Below, one piece after another: positions 47,593 to 58,384 of a DNA stretch of 64,000 bases. The stretch is taken from the NCBI RefSeq assembly GCF_964656455.1, contig NC_135715.1, forward strand, positions 172,824,437 through 172,888,436, read 5' to 3'. The position numbers and the translations under genes are program-made. Positions within the stretch are counted from its first letter, which is position 1. Each line of letters begins with the position of its first letter. The notes under the pieces are model-generated. The model had not been told where the DNA came from, searched no databases, and worked only from the letters and a program-made list of their open reading frames with translations. This DNA comes from Halichoerus grypus. Lineage: Eukaryota > Chordata > Mammalia > Carnivora > Phocidae.

Positions 47593-48931
47593 AGAGAAAA
47601 ACTAGTGGGTACTCCCTGAGCCATATCAGTGGGCTGCTCCTTTCTCCTTAAAGCTCTAGGGGTGCATAGGGACCCGATGCCAGCTCATATGGGAGGGGAG
47701 CGGGTAGGAGGAGGATGTGACTTAAAGAACCAAAGGAGCTTCAGTATGTAGGCACACCTGTCCAGAAACTCCTTGGTTCAATTCAAACATGTCTTGGGCA
47801 TAAATAGTGAGGAACCTCAGAAGAGTTTTCTCCTTGACACTAGCCTGCAAGAAATATCACATTTCCTCATTTTCTCAATTTGCAAATGGCTCACTCACAC
47901 GTGCCAGGGTTGATGAGGAATCCGACTTTACTTTTTCTTACAACCCTTCCTTATCTCTTTCTGCTCATATTCTCTCAACTATACCTAAATGTCATAAGCC
48001 TCAAGAATTATGTAGTCCAAGAAAACCAAGAAAGGGCCCCTTTTGATCCCCACCTCCCACATACAGTCACTGCCATCCCTGATGCTCTTTCATAAGGCCA
48101 CTGGTGAGTGTGGCTCCTCCCTGCTGGTCAGGCCCTACTGCCCCCAGCAGCAGAGCTGCAGCCATGCTCCTCACCACTGCCCTTCTGACATCTTCTGGTC
48201 CCATCCAGAGCCATCATTCTCCCCACTGAGATCTTGTCAATTCTGGGACACTACCTTAGAAAAGAATCCTAGTTTCTTCTGCTTCTTAAGATAATGGCAA
48301 AATCTTTCTCATCTTCCTGTTTCCAACGATTACTACTTCATCAGAAGTCTGCACCTCTTTTCCCACCTCTTCCCACCAGCCCTCTGAAATCTGGAATGAT
48401 TCCATTTGATTCCTTTTGCTGGACCCTCTTGAAATTAAACTAGTTAAATCATTATACACTGTGAGTAGACACCACTACAGCTAATACTTCTTTAAAAGAA
48501 TGTGTCACCTGAAGGGCAATGCCAACATAGAAAACACAGGTGCTGAGAAGCGAACTTGGCAATGTGCGTCTAGCTGAAAGAGACAGGTTCTGTGCCAGGG
48601 ACACTGACGTGTGCTTACCACTAGAAAAGTGATCTCAGCTGAGAAGCAAAAGTATTTCATGAGGTCTCCCCATGGTCTGGATGAAACCTTACTCGAGATA
48701 ATTCCATTACCAAGGAACCTTACTGAGCTTCCCAGGTACCTTGATGTGGAGAAGATAATGGCAGTTGTGAGGAAGGGGGAGGGGCACACCAAGGATGGAA
48801 GATGCAAATATTCTGGTCTCTTGGAATGGATCTGCCCCTGAAGATTACTAAACCAGTGTCCTGTTTTTCCATTACTTACATGCTAAATTAATCATGAAAA
48901 CATATCTGTAAATCTGGTTATTTATGGGTAT
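47593..48931. other. Unassigned stretch
   Basis: No recognised gene or repeat. Sense and antisense frames of 60-100 codons at 48505-48841 overlap each other and are not called. Confidence 0.4.
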
Positions 48932-48933
48932 CC

Positions 48934-49156
48934 TAATGTTTCGTTTCTTTTTTTTTTTTTAGATTTTATTGATTTGAGAGAGAGAGAAAGAGCACAAGCA
49001 GGGAGGAAGGGCAGAGGAGGAGGGAGAAGCAGACTCCCCACAGAGCAGGGAGCTCAACAGGGGACTCGATCTCAGGACCCTGAGATCATGACCCAAGCTG
49101 AAGGCAGACACTCAACCAACTGAGCCACCCAGGTGACCCCTTAATGTTTTGTTTCT
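48934..49156 (-). mobile_element. Can-SINE, antisense, with target duplications
   Basis: Body about 48949-49141. Flanks TAATGTTTCGTTTCT (48934-48948) and TAATGTTTTGTTTCT (49142-49156) differ at one of 15 bases, a CG to TG type change. Confidence 0.96.
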
Positions 49157-50104
49157 CTACTTGCAAGAATCAGACTAAATAAACTTGGGAGAGCTTTACA
49201 TATCCAACCATTTGGCCCTCCCCAGGAAACACAATCTACCTTCAGTATCTGCAGGGCTAATGCCCATGGTATCATCCTAGAACTTGTCCACTTCGTACAA
49301 CTTCTGAGAAAGTGAAGGGGACCCTTGACTCTCTAGTAACTGCCTGGAAGTGGGGAGTGCAGAAAATGGTAAATCCACTTTTTACAGCAGAGGCCCTCAG
49401 ATGCTGGGCCCTACCACATACAGGAACCATGAGGATCCTGGAATACCTTGCATTGCAACCCAGAGAAGTCTCAGGACTCTTTATACATCCTCTAGTGCCT
49501 GACACATGGTAGATGCCCCACACCGTTGGATATTGTGGATGTTCTCTCCCTAAATGGGCATCCTGCTATCTCAGATTTAAAAACAGCCCAGCTATATATC
49601 AATTAATACCAATGGATTAATGGATGCAAATAAATGTTCATTCACAGGTAGTACCCAGGCTTCAGTGCCTCTGCATTGTATAGACTGGGGCCTGCACATA
49701 CTGGCACAGGAAATTTGCCTGCAAAACAATGCTTTGACTTACTGCACAAGGAACTTCCTAGACAGAAAACAAAATGCTATAATCCAGTCTTAGAGACCAG
49801 CTTGTCTCACAGGTCTGGGTCCTGAGGTTTAGCCCAGCCCCAGGATTGCCTGACCCACTGTTCTCTATCATGTCTAGCTCTTCATCTTTGCCTTCGCTTT
49901 CATAAACAATGCAGTAACCTGAATCACTTAGGGGCAAATCATTGATTTTGGCCATCAAACGGTATTTCAAAGTAAATTTTGAAACTATAAAAGTTTTACT
50001 TCTAATGAGTACTTAAATATTACTTACAATGGACTCACCATCTACTATAGTATTGCAAAGAAAAGCAACTTTACACCTGCAAAACGGAAGAACATTTTTT
50101 ACCT
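49157..50104. other. Unassigned stretch
   Basis: No recognised gene or repeat; overlapping sense/antisense frames at 49272-49523 look random. Confidence 0.4.
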
Positions 50105-50345
50105 GCAATTGTGTACTAAGCACTTTGCTGTTCATCTGCTCACACGTTACTGCCTTTAGTCCTTTCCCTACATATCTCATATTCACCTGAACTCTGAGGA
50201 ATCACCACATCCATTTACAGATGAAAAAACATGAGACTCCAGGACATTGAGGTACTTGGAGAGCTAGTGATTGAACAACCCCAAATTCAAAACTGGGGGT
50301 CTATGACTAGACGCTCATGCTCTGCTGCTTTTTGTGATCCCAGCA
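50105..50345 (-). mobile_element. MIR element, antisense, near full length
   Basis: 'TGTGTACTAAGCACTTTGCT', 'CATTTACAGATGAAAAAACA' and 'CTTGGAGAGCTAGTGATTG' follow antisense MIR. Confidence 0.8.
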
Positions 50346-50847
50346 AAGCACCACAACAATTGTATAGTCAAGATTCCCTGGGGGTTGTGGGGGGCACAAG
50401 GCTACATCTATTCTCACCTAGTATATAAAGACAGATACAAATCACTTATTGCCTCATTCTCAACAAAGAATCACAGTGCGGGTCTCTGGATAGGTTGGCG
50501 TGATATGGACTGATTTATGCAATGTGGATGGGGCAGGACAGGACACACGGTAAGGAGATCAGGGATCTGGGCTGGGGGTGGTTGGTTGGTTGGTGGGGAC
50601 AATAGTGTAAAGAAAGGGAACGTTGTGAAATGTGCTTGTAAGTATTTTTTTCTAAACTATATGTTTAAATGCCACAGGTAGAATTTATTACGTTATATGG
50701 GCATCCCTTCTAATGAAAGTTGGAGATAGGTGCCTTTTGAAAGCCAGCCCAGGTTGTCCCTTAAAGAGACACAGTAGCTAGAAGGATCAGAAAACTCAGA
50801 TACCCTCAGGCTCATTTGCAGGAGAATATCCAGTGGCTTAGACATGT

Positions 50848-51275
50848 GTTCGTTTTCTGTGGCTGAGAAATAAATGATCCCCAAAGAAAAGGCTTAAAAT
50901 AACATTTATCTCGTGATTTCTGTAGATCCAGGTATAGTAGGAGTCCAGGCATAGCTTAGCTGGGTTGTCTGCTTCAGGATCTCTCACGGAACAAGGTCAA
51001 GGTGCCAGCCAGGGTTGCAGTCATGTCAAGGTTTGACAGACAGAGCAGGATCCACCTCCAAACTCACTCACGTGGTTATTAGCAGGATGATGTTCCTCAC
51101 AGGCCGTTGGGCTAAGTAAGGGCCTCTCCTCCTTGCTGGTGATTGGCTGTTCCTCGCCGTGTGGCCTTCTCTATAGCACACCTCACAACATGGCAGCTCG
51201 TTTAATCAGAACAAGCAAGAAGATCCAGAGAGAAGAGAGAGTACAAATAAGACAAGTGAGGGAAGGCTTTTGCAA
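50848..51275 (-). mobile_element. MaLR-like LTR, antisense
   Basis: 'TCGTGATTTCTGTAGATCCA', 'GTTGTCTGCTTCAGGATCTC', 'GGGCTAAGTAAGGGCCTCT' and 'CACAACATGGCAGCTCG' follow an old LTR family in antisense. It is the same family as the fragment at 33538. No retroviral genes adjoin. Confidence 0.6.
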
Positions 51276-51281
51276 GCTGTA

Positions 51282-51610
51282 ATCGTTCATTTTATGTCTC
51301 AACTTGACTGGGGTCAGATATGTGGTCAAACATGATTCTTGGTGTTTCTGGGACGGTGTTTTTGCATGAGATTAACATTTAAATTGATAGACTGAGTAAA
51401 GCAGATTATCCTCACCCAGTCATCTGAGGCCTAAAAAGAACAGACAGCCTCCCACTTCTCCTGAGGAAGAGACTGCCTTCACACTGGGACATTGGCTTTT
51501 TTTCTGTCTTTAGACTTGACCTGAAAAACTGCGTCTCCCTGGGTCTTGAGCATGCAAGCCTTCAGACAGAAACTACACTATTGGCTCTCCTGGTCTCTGG
51601 CATGTGGATC
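51282..51610 (+). mobile_element. ERVL (MLT2-like) LTR, 3' truncated
   Basis: 'TGTCTCAACTTGACTGGGG', 'GAGATTAACATTTAAATTGA', 'GACTGAGTAAAGCAGATTAT' and 'GGGACATTGGC' follow a sense MLT2 LTR. The polyadenylation end is not recognised. It abuts the antisense LTR to its left. Confidence 0.75.
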
Positions 51611-52261
51611 TGGCTGATAGTCCGCCGAGAGGGTTTGATAAGTCTCAGGGCTGGTGGCCCAGGCATGGTTGAAAGGGGGCCGGACTTGGACTCAGAGGAG
51701 CAGGGTTCAGAGCTGCGCAGGACTACTTGCCACCTGGGTAAACCTCCTACACCAGCTGTCTGAGATGGGCTTCTATCTTCCTGTCTGTGAAATGAGGCTA
51801 ACAACTTCTTGACGGGAATACGGGAAGTATTCAGGAATACTTCTTTAAAAGTGTTCCACTGAAAGCTAGTTCTGCAAGATGTGACTAGATAGGAAAAGGG
51901 TCCCACTACCCATTCAGTTTGGGAAATGCCAGGTGACACAGAGTTAAACAAGTCTCCTTCCTACATTGTCCAGAGTCTATAATGAGGTACTAAGCATTCT
52001 GGGTCTGGAAAAGGAAAACGCATCAAGCAGTGTTAACCAAATGTATTCGATCACAGCGCTCTTTTTCCAAGAGAAGTTCATGGGATTTGTGTTAAATAAT
52101 TAATTAGATAATGCAAGTACAAATGCCTGCCCATGGAGCCTGGCAGACCACCCCATGCGTAATTAGCGTGCATTGAATCAGATCATTACACAGCAGTCCT
52201 GGCAGAAAGCCACCCTGGGACAGGCCAGGACCAAAATCCCAGAGGTCTTCTCCTGTTTGGA
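51611..52261. other. Unassigned stretch
   Basis: No recognised gene; the 129-codon minus frame 51562-51951 begins outside the LTR and ends within it, so it is chance. Confidence 0.4.
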
Positions 52262-52322
52262 TAAGAGAATGAACGTCCTGGGCGCCTGGGTGGCTCAGTT
52301 GGTTAAGAGAATGAACGTCCTG
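52262..52322 (+). mobile_element. Can-SINE reduced to its head between perfect 19-bp repeats
   Basis: TAAGAGAATGAACGTCCTG occurs at 52262-52280 and 52304-52322. Between them lies only the SINE 5' head, GGCGCCTGGGTGGCTCAG plus TTGGT, whose natural continuation TAAG is shared with the right repeat. No body, CT-rich part or A-tail remains. Confidence 0.95.
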
Positions 52323-54321
52323 CTGTGCCTGCCCTGTGGTAGGCTCCTACGCAGTGCTCTCACAGACGGTATTAGGAAGCCTTCAGGACAAAACACACTC
52401 CCCGTAGAAGGATCCTGAAAAGAGAGGCTAGCCTAGTACCACTCATCTGGGAAGAGTTAGGTATGTGGCATTCTGAAGGCAGTGTTCAGCACAATAGGAG
52501 AGATAATTCGTAGCCTTTCTTTGATTCTCCCTCTAAACTTTGAGTGGCTCTGGTCATTGTCTTGGGGGCGTTCCTTGTTTAAGGCTAAATAAGGACATGG
52601 GCCCCACCCTGAGGAAAGTAAGCAGGCATCCCTACAAGATATTGCAAGCTGAAGATGAACCAATCTGATTTCGCAAAAATAGATTTCTAGTTGTATGTTC
52701 CTCTTGTACTTTATGGTTTTGTTAAAAAAAAAAAATCTAGCCTTCAGCAACAGCCTTTAAGGATATTCCAGCTGTGAGATGCATGCTCGGCTTAGTGTTA
52801 GGAGAAGCACAGTGCCCTACGAGGCCAGCATGAGCATGCCTGGTGTGAAACCTGGGTAAATTCCTGGGTGAGCATGCCTCACCCTCTGCTGGGGGTTGGC
52901 TTTGATTCACTGAGGTGAGCCCCAGACACCACCTCTTTACTTGGTGACATGAACCAGGGCTGATTTATTTAGAGGTAAATGCCTAACTGAAGCGAGGCTA
53001 ATCAGATTGTCTCTTCTGGGAAAATGAAGATTTATATTAAGAGAAACTGCCAGGGAGAACAGGTTCATGGAGCTGAGTCACAGAGTGTCCTAAACTGGAG
53101 ATACAGAAATTCCTGCTGTCCTTGGAGCTTCCCTACTTTTCACTTTCCTGGGGTTTTGTTTTAAACTCAGATCTTCCCAGTAAATTTTTCCTTTCAGTTA
53201 AACTAGACAAAGTCTGCTTCTTTCCCTCTAACCAAATGATTCTTAGTACATGGTGGTAGTAGGCATTGGGAGAGATCCACAAGGGCAAGGCAAATGGTGG
53301 AGTGTAAGATTTAGAGCTAGGAGGCCTGATCATCCTCCCCATCCATAGCCTCACCATACGGTGACAACTCTGGAGAATCACCCAGGTAAAACAGAGGTAT
53401 GCTCCCCAAGATCAGGGGAAATCCCACAGGTCAGAGTCAGGAAGTCAGCCTCGGGAGGCAGAAGCCATGATGGATGAGCACCAATGAGAAAGCAAAAAAC
53501 AAATTGGTAAGCAGGTAGCCTATTTTGACTAATAGACTAATGGTCAAAATAGGGAAGGTCTGGCAGCTAAGAACAGAGTTTTAGCCAAGGAGCTAAAGTT
53601 CAGAGGAATGACCTCAGGCTTAGACAAACTAAAACTCAGGGCAGGGACACAGGTCCTGGAGTGACAGGACAATGACCCAGTTGGGTGACAGGTCAAATCA
53701 GAAGCTAAGTTACCAGCATTGGAGCATAAGGTCAGAGCAGGGGCGTTCATCAGTGTGTGACCTGCGCTGCTGGACTCCTTAATTACCCAATGACGGACAG
53801 ATCTGCTCCCAGAGCCTGGACTGCAGGGCTGAGGTTGCAGGCAGGGGTCGAGCATAAGCAAACAGGGATCTGGGGACAAGGCATCCGGGCTCTTACTGTG
53901 ATCTTCCAACCTTCCTTTCCACATTGTCACAGTTCTGGGGCTTCTGCTCAGCCCCTAAGCTGCAGAAAAGAGAGGACAGCAGGGAAGGATGGAGTCAGTC
54001 AGGGGAAGGGGCACTGTCATCAGCCTGCAGCGCTTGTCCTGCATGTAGCAGCCTGGGGGCGGGGGGGGGGGCGGGTTCTGCATTTGTCTATTTCTTCAAG
54101 GCAATGCACAAACCTAGCTAAATACAATTAAAAATAAAATATATGAAAACTTTCCTAACTTTCTGACTCAGAAATGTTACTAAATATGTAGATCATATGG
54201 AGGCAGAATCCCCAAGTTACACTTAACAGTCCCAAACACTGCTTCACCTGTGCCCTCCCAGGTAGAAAGGTCTCCCACAGGTCTCCAAGACACACTTGCC
54301 CCATCACTTAGTCTTTTCTAA
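52323..54321. other. Unassigned stretch, about 2 kb
   Basis: No gene recognised. An A-run lies near 52723-52735. Opposed frames of 128 and 124 codons (53544-53930 minus, 53757-54131 plus) overlap in antisense in a GC-richer patch and resemble no family. Confidence 0.4.
54055..54075 (+). repeat. G-run, possible G-quadruplex
   Basis: Twenty-one bases with 19 G and two C on the plus strand: G5, C, G11, C, G3. Confidence 0.9.
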
Positions 54322-54537
54322 AATAAGCTAAATGGAGGAGCACCTGGGTGGCTCAGTCCCTTAAGTGTCTGACTCTTGATTTCGGCTCAGATGGTGATAT
54401 CGAGCCCCACGTAGGGTTCCATACTCAGCATGGAGTCTGCTTGGGATTCTCTCTCCCTCTACCCCTCCTGCTCATTCTCTCTCTTTCTCTCTCTCTCAAA
54501 TAAATAAATAAACCTTTAAATAGAATAAGCCAAATGG
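54322..54537 (+). mobile_element. Can-SINE with target duplications
   Basis: Body about 54336-54523 with head GCACCTGGGTGGCTCAG and an AAATAAATAAATAAA tail. Flanks AATAAGCTAAATGG (54322-54335) and AATAAGCCAAATGG (54524-54537) differ once. Confidence 0.97.
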
Positions 54538-55384
54538 TAGCCAGTATTCACCTTTCCTAGGTCTGCTCAACTCAAAGGAACCAAGCACAGCTGGAGATGC
54601 TTGGTCAAAAATTAGGATTGATTGATTAATTGTCCCATTTCTATCCTCTCTTTAGTACCTTCTCCCATCTCTCTCCTTAGTTATCCCTTGACAGAACTTG
54701 ACTGGGGTTCCCTAGCATAAAGGGTAAAGCTACAATTCCTATGAGGCATATGCTTCTGATGGGCTAGGAAGGCTCAGAAAGGCTCAGAAAAGAGGCCATA
54801 GATGGGTTGGCCCATCTGTGGGAAGAGGAAGAGAATGGTCATACATTCCGAAGTAGATCTGCAAGCATCCTTTGAAGTTATCTGGTTCCAGCACACATCA
54901 TCTATACAGCGGTTGGCAAAGGGGAAGATAATTCTTAATGAGTATTTCTGAGGGTCCCAGGATTCAGTTTATGAATATGTTCATCCTTAGATTTTAGCTC
55001 TGCTTAAAACACTGCTTGGGTGTGGGCAGAGGGGATAGAGGCAAGTGTAGAATAGAGAAGATTCATATCAGACGCCTTCAGGGAGTTCAGTGTAAGGGTC
55101 AAAAGAATCCATCACCAAACTTCACAAAAGAAATAAAACTTCTCCCTTCTTCCCTCTTTAACTCACCTTTGCTGAGTGTGGGCTCCACAATCTTTTTATT
55201 TTTTAATCTGCATTTTGGTAAAGTCATGAGTTGCTAGAAAAAGGAAAAAAAATAAATCAGGTCTCTCCATCTCTTCAACCCCTGCCTATCGTATTTTCCC
55301 ACTGAAGGAAGAGTAGGGACAAAGCTACTAAATTATTAGAACTCGCCCCTTCAAAGCTCCTGTGTTAAAAGTCACTGTGGGCTG
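54538..55384. other. Unassigned stretch
   Basis: No gene recognised. GGCTCAGAAA is repeated in tandem near 54770-54789. Confidence 0.4.
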
Positions 55385-55717
55385 TTATAATAAAAATACC
55401 ATATACTGGGTGGCTTAAACCACAAATGTGTATTTCTCACAGTTCTGGAGGCTGGGAAGTCCAAGGGTATCAGCAGAGCTGGGTTCTGGGGAGGTCTTTC
55501 TTCCTCGTTTGCAGATGGCTGATTTCTTGCAGAGAACAGAGAGAGGAAACAAGCCCTGTCATGTCTCTTCTTACAGGGGCGCTAATCCCATTCGTGAGGG
55601 CTCCACCCTCATGACCTAATTCCCTCCCATAGGCCCCACCTCCTAACACCATCACATTGGGCATTAGGATTTCAGCATCGGAATTTTAGGGGGACAGAAA
55701 CATTCAGTCGCTAACAA
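55385..55717 (-). mobile_element. MaLR-like LTR, antisense
   Basis: 'GGTGGCTTAAACCACAAATG', 'CAGTTCTGGAGGCTGGGAAG', 'ACAGGGGCGCTAATCCCATT' and 'GGGACAGAAACATTCAGTCG' follow an ERVL-MaLR LTR read antisense. It is better preserved than most LTR fragments here. The 62-64-codon frames inside are not genes. Confidence 0.82.
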
Positions 55718-56934
55718 GTGCTGTGTGTTGCCAGCGCATAGCAAGTGCCCTGTAGGTGTTTGTGACTCATAGTAGGATTTGCGCTACTGTTTGTATCCTC
55801 AGTGTGGAATTCCCTGTTTGTAAACCCGTGAACCCCCACCTTCTCTCATCGCCTTGCCTTCATCAACATCTGGTGGCTTATGGCCTACAGAAATTTATTC
55901 CGAAGGCTTTGATGAAAACACTCGTTTCCACAGTTGAGGAATTTAAAAAGGATTAAGTTTAAAAACTGAAGAAGGAATTTAGGATTAAACACTTCTCAAC
56001 GATTAATGCCAAGAAAAAGAAAAATGTGCGGGAGGTCCTCACTCCTGTTCTCCCTTACATTTCATCCATCTGCCGGCCCGAAGGAGCTGACAAACCCCTG
56101 CATTTCACTTTTCACTCCATTGATTCACTCATTCAACAGTTTCCCTGCTGATTCACTGGTCTCGAAGTTAACGCGTCAACAGTTTGCTTCGGGAACACTG
56201 GGCGGGAAGGGGAGGAGGAGGAGAAAAAGTGATTCACTCCTTGTCATTTTCCAGCTTCCAATGGCATTTCCAGGAACACAATGGAGCAAAAAGCTGAGGC
56301 CAGTTGCGTGCGGGCAAGAGCATGTTTTTGTGCTTTGTTACTGCATAGGACCATCGGCGTCTACCAGAGAGGCCCCAGCGCATTTTGGATTACCTGTTCT
56401 CAATAACCATGGACTAAATACAAACAACAGTGGAAGGCAGCTGTCAGCAATGAAGCAAATACAGAGCAAAGCTCAAGGGGGCTCTGCAATGGATTTGGAG
56501 CCTGAACTAGCAAACTTTATTCATTCCCTGTAAGTCCAGGTTTCCCTAGCCTGTAAACATAAATAAGGTCATTTTCCTATTATTTACAACGACTTCAAGG
56601 CCCCTTTTCTGGGGAATCCTTGAAGGTGCTGGTATTTTAGGTGCTTTCCTGAGTCAGTTCGTCTCTGCTTCTGCGGGCTCAGGCCATCCATCTCCTCTCC
56701 GCCATCGGGCCACAGGCCAGTTGGCCCTTGCCATTTATGGCACTAGAGAGGCTGACCCTGCCTCTGGCGAATGCTGCTATTTCCCTGGGGCCCGGTGCCC
56801 TGGCTCAGAGAGGCAAGGGAAGAGAGGAACACGCTCCCTCTCTAGCCCCAGCGTATCAAGAGGCGCTTCGTTCACGCAGGTGAGGCCAGGCTGGGGCTTT
56901 GACAAGACTCAGTTGAGGGAAGGGGGTGGTAGTC
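55718..56934. other. Unassigned stretch holding the longest open frame (175 codons)
   Basis: Frame 56006-56533 plus reads MPRKRKMCGRSSLL at its start with basic clusters (GGKGRRRRKS near residue 70), but no domain, no conserved motif, no Kozak context of note and no splice context that I can support. Its C-terminus (about residues 165-175) lies in the 67-bp block duplicated at 58153. Confidence 0.4.
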
Positions 56935-57095
56935 TTGCTACTGCAAATGTGCTCCATGAACCTGCAGCTGCCGCAGCCTCACCTGGGAGTCTGACAGCAA
57001 TTCAGAATCTCAGGCCTCCCCTCAGTCCTCCTAAAACCTCATCAGCATTTTTACAAAATCCTCAGACAATCCATATGCATATTAAAGTCTGAGAT
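56935..57095 (+). mobile_element. MER5-like hAT element
   Basis: 'AATTCAGAATCTCAGGCCTC', 'TCATCAGCATTTTTACAAAA' and 'CATATGCATATTAAAGTCTG' match a MER5-class element; the left end is eroded. Confidence 0.6.
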
Positions 57096-57739
57096 ACATA
57101 CATTTCAACCCAGAGGAACCTTCATCTGCATGCCAGACATCTACCACTTGCCTCTCCAGATCCACTCTCCTCCTCTCTACCCCGTTCGCTGCCTGGGATG
57201 CAGACCTCTGTGGACCTCACAGGAGATCAGAGGATGGAGAAAGGTGGAGCGGGGCTGTCCTCAGGCTGGCGGGAACCCTCTCCATTGCTAACTGCCTCGG
57301 GGCTCAGACAAAGGAAGCCAGTCCTGTTCCGTCCAAGACCTGCTGTGGAAGATTCAATTTCCTTCCCCAGGAACTGCCTGCTTTCATGTTGGATTAGTAG
57401 GATATCCACTCTTTTCAACGACTGTTATGGTTTCTTCTTTAGTCCCAACAGGGCAATAACATGAAAACACAGTGGTCCAACACTTGCACATTTCCAACAC
57501 CCAGTTATCCAGCCTTACGGAGCAGTCCATGTCAGACACCAAGAGTCCTGTCCCAACTGATTAATGAAAGACATAGGTCCTCCCCTTTGAGCAGCGTTTC
57601 CTCCAGCGTGAAGGCAACATGTGCATGTCCCTCAAGCTGCAGATCCATCTGAGCCCCCAACCTGCTGTGCAGACACCCCAGGCATGGATAGACACATCTC
57701 CCCATGATGACACCACCGTTTCTGAAATTGCGGAGGGCC
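57096..57739. other. Unassigned stretch
   Basis: No gene recognised; 57160-57440 may be an old LTR relic but the match is too weak to name. Overlapping frames are not called. Confidence 0.38.
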
Positions 57740-57880
57740 TCCATTTCTTGCCCACTTATATTCTCCAGTCAGGAGCCAGAGGGTTCCTCAACAACCATAG
57801 ATCAGATCTCGTCACCTTTCTGCATAAAGGCTTTCCGTGGATTTGGTTTGTACTTAAAACACAAAGCATGGTGTGGCAGG
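57740..57880 (+). mobile_element. L2 ORF2-end segment (left part)
   Basis: 'CAGGAGCCAGAGGGTTCCTC', 'ATCAGATCTCGTCACCTTT' and 'AAAGGCTTTCCGTGGATTT' match sense L2. The element resumes at 58385 after an LTR-like insertion. Confidence 0.7.
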
Positions 57881-58384
57881 TCAGTCTCCCGGAGAAGTGG
57901 ATCCTGAGATGGAGGTTAGTGTACAGAAGTGTACAGGGCTCTCAGAATCAACTCCCATGGAGGACACGACGGAAGGAGGATCAGACAGAAGAAATTGGGC
58001 TGCGATGCAGTCACAACAGGAACTTCAGCAGATCCCAGAGCCAGATGACTGTGCAGAGTCCTCCCTCAGAGTCTTCCCTCAGGGTCCTCCCCCAGGGAAG
58101 TGCAGTGGGCTGAGGATTTGTATCTCAGCCATTCCACATGAACTGCCCTCAGGGAGCCTGAACTAGCAAACTTTATTCATTCCTTGTAAGTCCAGGTTTC
58201 CCTAGCCTATAAACATAAAGTCACAGTGTGACTTTGGAAGACCAGGCTCTCTTCAGCCAAGGGCAATCCCCAGAAGGAATTCAGCTTTGAGCTGGCACCT
58301 CCCACACTCTCAGCAGCTGGGGGACAAGTGGCCCCCCAACCAGTGATGAGCTGGAAGCTGGATCTGGATGGAACAGCCCAGTCT
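57881..58384 (-). mobile_element. LTR-like insertion splitting the L2
   Basis: 'CCCGGAGAAGTGGATCCTGA', 'CAGACAGAAGAAATTGGGC' and 'CCCCCAGGGAAGTGCAGTGG' recall an old LTR in antisense. L2 sequence stops near 57880 and resumes near 58385, which supports an insertion. It contains a 13-bp unit repeated three times (58054-58091) and the 67-bp copied block at 58153-58219. Family uncertain. Confidence 0.45.
58153..58219 (+). repeat. 67-bp near-identical copy of 56497-56563
   Basis: Same orientation, 65 of 67 bases identical, start-to-start distance 1,656 bp; homology ends sharply on both sides. Confidence 0.97.

Noticed and set aside
51562..51951. 129-codon minus-strand frame
   Set aside because: Ends within the MLT2-like LTR, in antisense to it; no protein features.
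53544..54131. Opposed 128- and 124-codon frames
   Set aside because: Antisense overlap in a GC-richer patch lowers stop density on both strands; no protein family is recognised for either.
56006..56533. 175-codon open frame, the longest in the window
   Set aside because: No domain, signal or conserved motif recognised; its end lies in a locally duplicated block; length is within what six-frame chance gives in 64 kb.
57619..58113. 164-codon frame
   Set aside because: Runs across an L2 fragment into an LTR-like insertion, so it cannot be an ancestral gene.
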